64,000 nucleotides of DNA from Proales similis (GCA_019059635.1 JAGVRJ010000004.1:1798001-1862000), one strand, 5' to 3'. Positions 12,928 through 23,373 are shown, counted from the stretch's first letter. Translations and numbers: made by a program. The notes: generated by a model not told the origin, from the letters alone.

Positions 12928-15006
12928 ATGAAATTGAGGAAAAGTAAGAGTAGCACCGGCATTCAGGCCAAAGCAGAAGGAGACAAGAAAGCGGATAAGA
13001 ATGATCGTATTGAGGAAACTGAGGCCGAGCAGACAAAGCCAGCACTAGTGAGCTTACCCCGTGCTTGGGCCTGGCTCTTTACTATTCGCCTGATGCTCTC
13101 GTTTTTCAATCAGAGAGGCTACATACATCCGGACGAGTTCTTTCAAAGTGTAGAAGTGATCGCCGGCGATCTTTTCAACTGTTCAGAGCATGTACTCCGC
13201 ACTTGGGAGTTTCACACAGAAGAAGGTCCCGTTCGTAACATTGCGATTCCATACTTGGTGTACGGACTACCACTGGCCGTCCTCAAGCTTATTACCAAAT
13301 GGCTGGACGGGGTGGTGCCGCTCCTGAGCGTTCAGACCAGCACACTGATTTACTATCCGCGCATGTTCGCCACTCTACTCTCGCTGCTAGTCGATTTGAG
13401 TGTGTTGGACATTTGTCACTTGTGCGAGCTGGACCATAAAGCGAGTCTCATTACACTGGCCAGCTCCTACGTCTCGCTGGTCTTCCTGGGCCGAACGTTT
13501 TCCAACAGCATTGAATGCATCTTGTTCGCTCTACTGCTTATGCTGATTACGCGCTCTGTCAAAGAGCAATACGTTCTAAATGACCGTCTTGTGCTCGGAG
13601 CCAAGGAGAGCAAAACGCCAAGATCGCCAATTGACCGCGTCAAGCGTGTCCGCCTCTTTGAGATATTCAAGTACAAGCATTTGTCCGCATGGATTGGCGC
13701 GCTGCTTGCTATCGGCGTATTCAATCGGCCAACGTTCGTTCTGTTCGCCGTAGCGCCAGTATTTTTCTGGCTGACGTTTGGCCTTGAAACCTGCAGCTCG
13801 GCACGACAATCAGTCATGTTCATACTTTCTCGTTTGCTAGGGCTGCTCCAGACTGCCGTGCCGGTCTCGTTCATGCTAATTGCTTTAGACACAATTTATT
13901 ATCGAAGACTCTACTCTACCGAGCTTATCGTCCAATTCGTTCAACAAAATTTTACTCAACACACAGTGGTCACTCCGATCAATTTCGTCTTGTACAATCT
14001 CAATTCGAGCAATCTAAAATCGCATGGTCATCATCCATTCTACCAGCATGTTCTTGTCAATTTGCCAATGCTGTTCGGTCCGGCGCCTTTAATTCTCTTC
14101 CTCATTGCCATACACTTCTTCCTCTTCAATCAAACCGAACAGCTAAGGCTGGATAGCGGTTGGCAGTCGATGCCATTCAATCGCTTCAGGAAAATGGTCG
14201 CATTCATTAACAGCACATTTTGCTTTTTACTTATCTCATTCGCGTTTCCGCTTCTATCCTTATCGACATTTAGTCATCAAGAGGCGCGCTTTCTCCTTCC
14301 ACTCTTGGTTCCAATCAGTCTTCTCGCCGGACACTGCCTATTTGGAGAGCGAAGCTTCACTCTTCTCCGCTATGTTTGGATCCTGTTTAATCTGCTCATG
14401 CTTATTGTGTTTGGGTTTCTGCACCAAGGCGGTGTTGTGCCAGCACTGGCTCATTTACAGCGAATGTTCATTCATTCGGGCAACATGGGTCTCGAGCAGC
14501 ATGCGATCTTCTATCAGACTTACATGCCACCAAGACACTTGTGCATGGTGCCCTGGTGCGTAAAATCAAACAAAGGCGGACAAAACCAAATAGCGCCGCC
14601 GCAGATCTACGATTTGTCGGCCAGCGTTAGTTTTGACCGAGTCGAACAGTTCATCCAGGACATTAATTCAAACAAAAGTTCCAAAAGCCCGCCTTACTCA
14701 CTGCTCGTTATCACTCCGAGCCTTAACGACCTAAAATTCCGAGGTGACGTCTATCGAGCTCAATGTGGCCTCAAACAGGTTAACAACAAAGGTAACGCTA
14801 GCAAGCTCAAATACGATTTGCTGAGTTCGTTCAGATTTCATTTTTCGTTCGAGCACATGGAGTACTATGTAAATTCGTTTTACTGTAAATTTGATAGCGT
14901 CGAACGAGAGCTGGCTACTTGTTTGACTCGAATATGTCTTCAGAGTGGAACTGTTAACCGCCTGCTTGGTTCCCTTCTGCTCAATGTTTATCAAGTTTCT
15001 CTCTGA
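12928..15006 (+). CDS. PIGZ: GPI mannosyltransferase 4 (PIG-Z/SMP3)
   Basis: A single 692-residue exon from ATG to TGA. PIG-Z adds the fourth mannose to the GPI anchor core in the ER, using dolichol-phosphate mannose. It belongs to GT family 22: the lumenal signature GYIHPDEFFQS (acidic His-Pro-Asp-Glu loop after TM1) is present at about residue 68. The phrases YVSLVFLGRTFSNSIE and FNRPTFVLFAVAP in the TM bundle, and HQEARFLLPLLVP towards the C-terminus, also match the family. I chose PIG-Z over PIG-B and the other GT22 members because VEVIAGDLF and the TFSN(S/T)IE stretch resemble PIG-Z most closely. The N-terminal 40 residues are charged and cytosolic. The gene lies 191 bp upstream of PIGQ on the same strand, with an AATAAA near 15060. 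Confidence 0.9.
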   Translation: MKLRKSKSSTGIQAKAEGDKKADKNDRIEETEAEQTKPALVSLPRAWAWLFTIRLMLSFFNQRGYIHPDEFFQSVEVIAGDLFNCSEHVLRTWEFHTEEGPVRNIAIPYLVYGLPLAVLKLITKWLDGVVPLLSVQTSTLIYYPRMFATLLSLLVDLSVLDICHLCELDHKASLITLASSYVSLVFLGRTFSNSIECILFALLLMLITRSVKEQYVLNDRLVLGAKESKTPRSPIDRVKRVRLFEIFKYKHLSAWIGALLAIGVFNRPTFVLFAVAPVFFWLTFGLETCSSARQSVMFILSRLLGLLQTAVPVSFMLIALDTIYYRRLYSTELIVQFVQQNFTQHTVVTPINFVLYNLNSSNLKSHGHHPFYQHVLVNLPMLFGPAPLILFLIAIHFFLFNQTEQLRLDSGWQSMPFNRFRKMVAFINSTFCFLLISFAFPLLSLSTFSHQEARFLLPLLVPISLLAGHCLFGERSFTLLRYVWILFNLLMLIVFGFLHQGGVVPALAHLQRMFIHSGNMGLEQHAIFYQTYMPPRHLCMVPWCVKSNKGGQNQIAPPQIYDLSASVSFDRVEQFIQDINSNKSSKSPPYSLLVITPSLNDLKFRGDVYRAQCGLKQVNNKGNASKLKYDLLSSFRFHFSFEHMEYYVNSFYCKFDSVERELATCLTRICLQSGTVNRLLGSLLLNVYQVSL

Positions 15007-15197
15007 GACGCTCACTCTTGATTAACTGTAAAGAGCCTTTGAATCCCGTTCGTGCAAAAATAAACTTGCAACTTTGGGAGCAATTTTTTTGATTGATTTC
15101 ATTCACTTTTATTCACTCCAATATGGTTCTCATTGGCCATTAGTTCATCTGAATTTTGGACAAAAAGGATTTAACTTTCATAAGAGAAGGGAAAAGA

Positions 15198-17060
15198 ATG
15201 ACCCGTCGTGTGTTTCATATATTTCTTCCAATTGAAGTTGAAGATCTTGGCACAGTTTGCACAGAGACGCTCACAGCTTCAAGTCGCGTTCAAGCCGACT
15301 CTGCACTTGTTCAGGAGATTTACGTTCACTGTCGACCGCAAAACAATGATTTGTTTGAGGTTTTTATTAATCGGTCAGCGAATAAGCAAAATAAGTCGAA
15401 AAATAGGCTCGAAATTGAACTGAAAGATGGCGAGCTGAAAAAGAGTCTAATTTTCTTCAAAGCAAACCGTTACGATCACACAAATTCTAACCAATTGATA
15501 TTTTTCTACGATTCGAATCGCTTTGATTTTGACCTTGATCGATTTCCGATCAAAACAAAAACCAAATCGAGCTTTAACATGGAAAGCCAGCAGCTACTCG
15601 ACAGGTAACTCAACTCGAGCAAGTTCTTTCGCCGCTCTACGAACACTCTAGTCGACAAATGACTTTAAAAAGGCTAAGTGAGAAATACCGCCTCGTTTAC
15701 GTCTGTCAAGAGTTTTCCTATTTCATTCGAAATCTCTTTTTCTTGATTGCACGCATATTTGTCTGCATGCGCAGAGGCGGCTTTCAAGCGCGATCAAAAC
15801 TCGCCAGCACCATACTTGGAACTTTTTACGGAATTTTCTTGTTTTGCTGGCTCTTTACTGATCCGTGGCTGGTCGATCAGCTCACACAAAGCATAACGTT
15901 CTATTCAAAGGTAAAAAACGTGCGTAAACATGTGTTCAGGTAATTGAGTGCGGCAAAGCTGATCATTAAATAGCAAATTCTGGATATGCTTGGATCTGTA
16001 ATCGATTGGCTGATGGGCGTTCCGGCCGGCCTCAAGCTTAATAAACCGCTAAACTCGTTCCTGGGCCGCTTTTTCATGTATCACATCTATTTATGGAACA
16101 GTAGGTTAATGCCACCACTCACATTTTAGCCGCAGCAAACTCTGCAACGAGTGAAGATTCTTTTGAAATAACCCGCTACTTGGTTCCTCTCCTCGTCAAA
16201 ATGGCGATCTACTCGAGCCTTTTAGGGATATCCTCGTTTATAAGCGCGTTAATGGACCTGATGGCTGTGCTGACTGTGCACAGTCAGTGCTTCTACATAT
16301 ACGCCATGAGGTGAGTGTCATTGAGCTTAAATACAAAAATCAGCATTCGATTCGCCTGAAACTTGCCAACGAGAAAGAATCTACAAGATTGAGCTTGAAT
16401 GCTTGAAAGCACTTTTCCGGCTCTTTCGCGGACGCAAATTCAACCCGCTTCGTACTCGTGTCGACTCGTTCAGTCACGAGCTCGATCAGCTATTCATCGG
16501 AACTCTCGGCTTCTGTCTGGCCTTTTTCCTCCTTCCGACCATCCTGATGTACTACGGCGTCTTCATGACAGTAAAAAAACTGACAACAAATGTGGTCGGA
16601 TTCGATCTCAAGCTTAAAATCGTAAATCAGCTTCACTGCATTCTAGGCGTGTTTCTCAAGCTGCTCAGCACTTCGGCCTATTTGACCAACAACATTCCCG
16701 TCTACGAATGCGCTCAACTATTTTACTGGCGCTCAGTAGACCCCGGTAAGTGATGATTTACTTGAAATCATGGACTTAATTGGGCTGCGATTTCTCAGTG
16801 TTTTACAGCCTGCTTCAAACTTTGTCCCGTGGACGAGGTGGTCAAACCAGATGGAGTTTCCTTGATTAAAATACAAGTAAGCGACTTGTGCAAGGCTCGA
16901 ATCAGTTGAAAGTGAAATGCGACTTTTAATCAAGTGGTCTCGAATCAAATGGGCTGATGTTAAACGCCGTACTCGATTCAGCTTATTTGAGCAGGACCCT
17001 GTCAATTTGTTTGATATAGTTAGCAAACTGGCGAACGGAGAGAAAATTCCAAGCTTTTGA
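15198..17060 (+). CDS. PIGQ: PIG-Q/GPI1, GPI-GlcNAc transferase subunit
   Basis: Seven exons (15198..15604, 15652..15910, 15974..16100, 16130..16310, 16378..16745, 16809..16876, 16995..17060) give 491 residues. PIG-Q is a membrane subunit of the complex that transfers GlcNAc to phosphatidylinositol, the first step of GPI synthesis, on the cytosolic ER face. Diagnostic stretches are WLMGVPAGLKLNKPLNSFLG, GRFFMYHIYLW, ALFRLFRGRKFNPLRTRVDS, and ELDQLFIGTLGF followed by a TM segment. The ATG at 15198 was chosen; the frame is open further upstream but without another ATG. The C-terminus is shorter than in vertebrates. The third intron (16101..16129) is only 29 bp and splits the LWNT codon cleanly. 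PIGQ directly follows PIGZ. Confidence 0.92.
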
Positions 17061-17184
17061 AAAATGCTTTGATTTATTCTAATTGATCAGTTCAGTATGC
17101 TCGAGTTTAGGTCGTCGAATGGCGAAAAATAAGAAAAAAAATTTGCAAAACGAAATGAAAATCTCAATCCGATTTTGTCTTGTA

Positions 17185-18641
17185 CTAGACCTTGAAAATG
17201 GTTCCGGCAGCTTTCGCCTCAGCAATTATCTTTTCGGCTAAATGTTCGGATACTGACGTGGCGATTGTTTCATATTCGTTGTCGTCATCGGCGTCTTTGT
17301 ATGCCTTACATATGTAGTGTCTGTGTCCAAGCTGGTGGGCCGAGCGACTTGACTGCAATCGGCTTCGATGTCTGTCGTCTCTGAGGTCCTTGCTGCTTGA
17401 GGAAGAGCACAATCGATCACTTTGCTTGAGCAAGCTCATCATTCGAGAGCTGTCGACCGGAAGCTCGGTGATACGATCGACAATACGCAGCTCACCATAT
17501 GGGCACTTTTTAAGATAATCTTTTGGATCAGCTCGAATGATGCCTTCCTCAATCACGTGTCTTATGCAAGTTGCTTTTGGTCTCTCGTACTCAATTATTA
17601 TATTTCTCGGCACTGGCTGAGGTTTAGCTTTCACTTTCTGCACAATCACTGGCCTCTTGACCGTCTTGTATGGAAGCCATTTTTCGCTAAATTTCGAATG
17701 CCAATTAAAGAAAGGCTCGCTTTCTCACAAACACAAACAGAGCACTTACTAAATTATGGTGCGGGGTTTTTCAGGTGGTGCTGGTATACGCTCAATGATG
17801 ACTTGTCTTGGTGGAGCGGGGGGCGCAGGAATTGGTCGCTTTGAAAAGCGAATTTTTGAATACGTGTTTATCATTGAAAGGATTGAGAGGCGGCTCAAGT
17901 TACCTCAATGATGGTCGGCTCGTAGACAGGCGGAGGTGAAGGAGCTCGCTCTCTAATTGTCAAAGGCGGAGGAGTTGGAGCAGCTGGAGCGGTTTGTCTA
18001 TAAAATTAGCACAAATAAGACTGTGGTCAAATTGTGGTCAAACATGCCCAAGAACTGAACCTTATAATAATCGGAGGCTGTGGAGGTGGTGCCTTCTGTT
18101 GACGCTCTCTAATGATGATCGGAGCTGGGACAGGTGGCGTAGGCGGCTGAAGATAGCGAACATTGACATTTTGTTTATAAATAAAACTTTTGTCGCTCGG
18201 CTTGGAGATGTATATCGGTTCAGGATCTTGATTAATCATTGAAGACTGAGCGGTAGCTTGAGGCTCATCTTCAATGCGAATTATGTCCACGTTTTTATAG
18301 TTGTCCCATTCAACTTCGCTACCATCTTCTCGAACTTCTTGGTAGATTGAAGGAATAGCATCGGCGCCCGTTGAGGCAACGTCCAACTGATGGCCGTCTC
18401 GGTGATAAGTCTGAGCAGGACCAGCCTTGGACAGGACACTGTAGGCCCAATCGCGCATCTCTCTTTTGTCGCCGGCCGGCTTGTCTTCGTCCGAAACGAC
18501 GCTCTCAAATGATATATTTTCGACATTCAGCTTAACGTCTGCATATGTGCTATTAGGCTCGAGGTTGGTTGCGCTGCTGCTATAGCCCGAAGAGGCTATT
18601 CCAGGTCCGGCCGTGTTCTTTCCTTGTTCCCTGCTTGTCAT
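17185..18641 (-). CDS. Proline-rich protein with IIIRER/EYERP repeats (articulin/alveolin-like?)
   Basis: Four exons (18061..18641, 17904..17997, 17750..17838, 17185..17686) give 421 residues. The first 130 residues are acidic and low-complexity. The middle repeats proline-rich modules of the form PPxP-[ILV]-[IV]-I-R/E-ER: APIIIRERQQ, PPIIIRQ, PLTIRERAPS, PTIIERPIPAPP, RQVIIERIPAPP, then TIIYEKWLPYKTVKRPVIVQ and RNIIIEYERPKATCIRHV, ending in an EEGIIRADPKDYL block. The C-terminal 120 residues are serine-rich and charged. No signal peptide, TM segment or enzyme motif is seen. Alternating Val/Ile-Glu/Arg-Pro modules of this kind resemble the articulin/alveolin cortical cytoskeleton proteins of protists as I remember them. 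Function is unknown; a filament-forming cytoskeletal protein is the best guess. Confidence 0.72.
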
Positions 18642-19449
18642 TGAAGTTTGTTGAAGCAAAAAGAATTGAACAATATCTGACGGAGAGTTCGAAATAGATC
18701 GAATTTTACATACGAGGAGCCCTATTTACGTGAGCGCTCGCTTTCACTCTTTTTCTTGGCAAAAATTTGAGAAATGTGAGAGAGAGAGCGAGGTGCGCTG
18801 CTCGAGCTCAGTCGAGATCGGTGCGTGACGTGAGCTGACACGAGCCGAGTCGAGCATCGGTGGTGTTGGCGTGCAATCAAGTGGAACCAGGCAGTACTCT
18901 GCTCGAAAAGAAGAGTCTTGTTTTTTGGTAAATAACCGTGGCGGCGAAGAATAACGCGTTTGCGCACTCACGCGTTACTTGCTTGTTTTGCTCGGCATCT
19001 TCCATCACTAGATTCATTCGTGAGAAAATCATCATGCTCTTCTAGTGCTAGAAAAGCGCGCCAGACATCTAGAGAGCCATGTGGGAAGAAGTTTATTTTC
19101 TTTGATTTTTTTTTTTTGAAACTCTGCCCTGTTTGCAATCTTCTTTTTCATTTCATTCCTAACGATTGAGTTCGGTTTGGAAATGAAGAGGTTTCTTCTT
19201 CTCAAGCAGTCCTCAGTCTCACGAAAAAGTGGTCATATGAAGCCATTCTTTCCAGCTTCGGTTTGACATTCAATGAATGCTGAATACTATTCCTTGACAG
19301 ACTCACCTATGTTTGATTGAAGCAAGTTTTAAGGAATAATCAAACCAATCAAAAAATAAAAGATTTATCAACTTGGATCACATTAAATTTATTGAATTGA
19401 TAATAGAATCGATTGATTTAAAATAAATCTACAATTCTGTGTAGATAAA
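18642..19449. other. Intergenic spacer
   Basis: This 808-bp gap lies upstream of the proline-rich gene and downstream of the LRR-TRPA-like gene (both minus). It turns AT-rich towards 19400. TTTATT complements near 19360 and 19388 could serve as minus-strand poly(A) signals for the channel gene. No ORF here has support. Confidence 0.55.
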
Positions 19450-19484
19450 TTAAAATCTTCTAGTTTTTGAATCAAACGGTTTGT

Positions 19485-19772
19485 TTTTAACTTCAGAACT
19501 CGGTCTGGAGCCCGGTTCGGTTCTAACTTCAGAACTCGGTCTGGAGCCCGGTTCGGTTCTAACTTCAGAACTCGGTCTGGAGCCCGGTTCGGTTCTAACT
19601 TCAGAACTCGGTCTGGAGCCCGGTTTGTTTTTAACTTCAGAACTCGGTCTGGAGCCCGGTTCGGTTCTAACTTCAGAACTCGGTCTGGAGCCCGGTTTGT
19701 TTTTAACTTCAGAACTCGGTCTGGAGCCCGGTTCGGTTCTAACTTCAGAACTCGGTCTGGAGCCCTGTTCAA
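19485..19772. repeat. 36-bp minisatellite, 8 copies, coding
   Basis: Eight head-to-tail 36-bp units, with the shared CTTCAGAACTCGG block starting every 36 bp from 19491 to 19743. On the minus strand they encode GSRPSSEVRTEP (five copies) and GSRPSSEVKNKP (three copies) at the C-terminus of the LRR-TRPA-like protein. Apart from the RTE/KNK variation the copies look nearly identical at nucleotide level, so the array expanded or was homogenised recently. The plus strand is also open through the array, as expected for a repeat that is a multiple of three. Confidence 0.95.
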
Positions 19773-22095
19773 TTTTTTCCATTTTAATTTTCAACTCGGA
19801 AAGTATTTTAATATATTGCGAATGAAACTCATTCATTTTGGAATAGACGTCTTCCATAGGAGACCTGATTTGCTCACTTTTCAGGTAAAGCTTGTCGAAC
19901 CGCTCCTCAACTCGATGATGGTTTTCATGCATCAACTCTTCGACGTCTTTCCTCTCTTCTGTGTTCTTCTTTATTCGTTTGGTAGACTTGTCTAAAGAGA
20001 AACAACCGAAGTTACGAAGACAGCGCACAGCCCGAACTGTTGAGAAGAACAAGCTGATGTGATAAATCCTTAGTTGGCTCACTTTCATCTGCCCTTCTCT
20101 CAATACTTCTTTCACCTCTTCAATAGCCAAGCCAATGAACAGATTCAGAACGAACACTGGCACCATGAACACAAACACGGTGATTGTCAAAAAATTGACA
20201 AAACTGAATAGAGAAAACTGACTGTCTTCCGCATCGATTTCAATATTTCCCAGCAGCATTGAAAGCATTTGAACTATGTCGGGGAAAACGTAAAGCGATT
20301 GGACCAGAATTTGTTTTTGTATCGATTGGTAAATAGACTGCATCCTTAGAGCGAAAAAGAAGCCAGTCAGCATTAATAGAACGATTGGCAAGAGCCGAAT
20401 TGATTTGACTAGAATTTTCTCGAACGCGTACACATATAAGCCGAATACGCCGGCTTTGTCTGACTTGATCAATAAAAGGATGAAGCCTGCTGGTAAAGTA
20501 AACGAGTAGAGAATGAGCTTTGCATCAAACCATGGACACCAGACGGACAAGAATACGAGCAAAAAGTAACACAATTCGAACAAATTTTTGAACGAATGAA
20601 AATATTTGCATCGAAGTCTGTACATCTGGAGACCTTCAACTGCAATGTATACGGTTGAAACAATAGTCATCCAGATGCCAGGCACTATCCAGAAAGCGAT
20701 GTTTTCATTTACGAAATGCTCAAGTGTCATGAGGCCATACAGTAGCAACGAAATAAACAAAATCACGAGGTTGAAGTAATACCACAGATAACATTTAGTC
20801 CAATGATGATCGATAAAATCTTGCACCAGTTCATCAAGAATGATGGAGCGCTGTCCACTTTCAGCAATTAGGTAAATATTAAGGGTTCCCTGTTTTTCGG
20901 TGTCCTCTACACCAAGAAGAGGATCGAACCAGTTATCTTCACTGCTTCGACAGAATTGAAGAATATGCTTGATTGTCTGCCACTTTTGATCTTCGTTCAA
21001 TTTGAACTCATTATTTTGGCAAAGCACTTTGCGGCAAAGACTGTGGAGAAATCTTATTTTAGGGTCATTTTTCTCCTTTGTGATGAGGGCATTGGATCGC
21101 ATTTCAAGAACGCATTTGAATTTGCGAACCTCGCCCTTTTTCAGACAGGCCTCCAAGTACTCTTTAACATTTTCAACAATGATTTCATCACTTTCTAATT
21201 CGAGTAAAAACTTAAGAATTTCGATCGATGGTCTTTCTTTAATGCAATCTATAATAGTTTGTTTGCTCGGCTTCGGACGGATTTCAGGAGATTTTCTTGA
21301 GCTGAAACGGCCAATAAATTCCAATAAAAGCTGATCTGGAATTTTCATGTTCCGAAAAGTGTCGTCAATTTTCATACTCAGCGGATCTCTATCTTTTTTC
21401 CTTTCTTCATACGCTTTGAATTTTTCATTTAAATTAATCCGGTTCTGTTTATTTTGATCAGTGCTTGTTGAGTTATTGGTGGTAGGCGAAGAATTTTCCA
21501 TTTGAACATCATCGGTTTTTTCAGATGAACTATTATTTGAATCAGTTCCACTATCTGTTATTTTAAAACACTTGAAACAATTCCACCTCTTTCGATCATG
21601 TGATTTATTTTCATTCACATCACTACAACTCGCATCATTCGTTTTGCTATTGCCACATTGTTCAGCGTAAATAAAGAATAAAAAAGCGCTTTGCTCGTTC
21701 TCTTCGTTTTTCTCTTTTTCTTTCTCTTTTTCTTTCTCTTTTTCTTTGTCTTGATCATTAATTACGGCGTCATATAAATCAGAAACGTGAAAATCTGGTT
21801 CTATGGTCAAATAAATCTTAAGCTTTGAATTTTGTTCAAGTAACTTTTTTCCCATATAATAAAGAGGATTATGGTCCAGTTTAATATATAACTCGGGCTC
21901 CTTATTCGAATTTTGACTTGTTTCTGAGATAACCAGTTCGAACCTTTTGATCCTGTTTTGCTTTAGATCAATAAATTCTAAGGTGTTAAGGTTGTCAAAG
22001 ATCAATTTTGGAAGCTCAGTCAAAAGGTTGCGAGACAAGTCAATCTCTTGAACGCTTTTAAGTCCTTCAAAAGTTCTAAAGTCGAGCTTCTCGAG

Positions 22096-22098
22096 TTA
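22096..22098 (-). other. In-frame TAA stop inside an LRR
   Basis: The codon after INLSNN is TAA, and LEKLDFRTF follows in the same frame. No GT-AG pair around it could remove it, and no frameshift is needed on either side. The LRR spacing is exactly kept if the codon counts as one residue. Confidence 0.9.
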
Positions 22099-22968
22099 AT
22101 TGTTAGATAAATTTATTCGTTTTAGTTTCTCCATGCCAGAAACGAGTTGGTCACTGATGGAAAATAGCCGGTTGAACGAGATATCAATTACTTCCAAACT
22201 TTGCTTGACCGGTTTAAATAGGTCTGGTGGCAGTTGCTCGATATCATTTTTGGACAAGTTAAGTTTCTTGAGGTTAAGTTTTTTTAAGCTTCCAAAAAGT
22301 GACTTTTCAATGTGGTGGAGCTCGTTATTGGACAAATCAAGTATTTCTAATTTTTTCAGGTCTTTAAATACATCCTGTCCCAAATTCGACAAATGGTTAC
22401 TCGACAAGTCAAGTTCGACGAGATTTTTAAGATGACCAAAAGGGCTCTCCAATTTGCTGAGTTGATTGTGCGACAAGTTCAATGTTTGAATGGAACTTTC
22501 CTTCGGGAAATAGTTGGCATCTATATCTCTGATGATGTTGTGATCCAGAAGGAGTTTCTTGAGCTTTTGCAATTTCGAAAACGGCCCGTCTATTTTATTG
22601 GCTTCGTCTTTTCTAAATTTAAAGCGGTTATTCGAAAAGTTTATTGTCTCTAGATTCGGGTTATTGTCGAAAGCTTCATCGTAAATTGTGTGAATCGCAT
22701 TTCCAGAAATGTCAAGGTTCTTCAACTTCTCCAGGTTGGTTAACTCGTTCTTATTGATTACTTTGAGTAGGTGCTCCTTCAGAATAACTGTTTCGAAATC
22801 ATTTTTGCCCCAACATGATTCTGTACCGGAGCCTATCGTGTTTATTTTGTAAATTTTTTCTTCATATTCGAAAGGTGACTCGATTATGAGTTTTTTGCCA
22901 TCTTTGTATTTCTCTACGATTTCTTTAGTTAACCCAGCTTGCTGGAAATCATTTTTCTGTTGAGTCAT

Positions 22969-23141
22969 TTTTTCTATGAAAACGGACCTGTTTGACGCAA
23001 GTATTTATTAAAAACGATTTCCATGGAAACTCTGCTTTTGAAAGATAAATCAAAACATGTGATACAAGCACTCAAGTGTTGGGTCAAACAAGTGAATCGA
23101 ACCAGGAGGGGCTTTTATTTAAAAATTAGATAACAAACTAT

Positions 23142-23180
<39 letters not shown>

Positions 23181-23373
23181 TCAGAACAAAACGAGTTTTT
23201 AATACTTCTCGCTCGATTAAAGCGAATAAAAAAATTATCTGTGTTTGCACTTGTGCATCTTCTCTCTCGCGAAGTAGTTCTATCAAATGGTATATTTTAT
23301 AGGCTCTCAAAAGTCCAGTGAGCAATCATGATCTTGATATTTATTATTGAAACAATAGCAACAGAGAATAAAC
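22969..23373. other. Intergenic spacer with (AC)n microsatellite
   Basis: This 405-bp stretch runs between the SDE2 stop and the channel start, both minus. It contains an (AC)16-type microsatellite at about 23147-23179 and a minus-strand AATAAA near 23115. The promoter of the channel gene should lie here. Confidence 0.75.
23147..23179. repeat. (AC)n microsatellite
   Basis: About 16 uninterrupted AC units between SDE2 and the LRR-TRPA-like gene. Confidence 0.97.

Larger units (their letters stand above)
19450..22968 (-). pseudogene. LRR-TRPA-like channel interrupted by one in-frame stop
   Basis: From the ATG at 22968 the frame is open to 19450 (about 1,172 codons, no introns), except for a single TAA at 22096-22098. 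The N-terminus lacks a signal peptide and carries about eleven leucine-rich repeats (LEILDLSNNELHHI type). The stop sits at variable position 10 of the ninth repeat. Next come an EKEKEK-type charged tract, a helical linker, then six TM segments (nt ~20060-20800). The pore-like MLSMLLGNIEID and S6-like VFVLNLFIGLAIEEVKEV resemble TRPA channels. A coiled-coil-like region and eight 12-residue repeats end the protein. Domain order puts the LRRs on the cytosolic side, where TRPA normally has ankyrin repeats. The gene is markedly AT-richer than its neighbours. It may be a pseudogene, use stop readthrough, or contain a sequencing error; the rest of the frame looks intact. Confidence 0.75.

Noticed and set aside
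19481-19825. Plus-strand open frame through the minisatellite (LTSELGLEPGSV repeats)
   Set aside because: A 36-bp repeat is open in several frames; this is the antisense shadow of the channel's C-terminal repeat.
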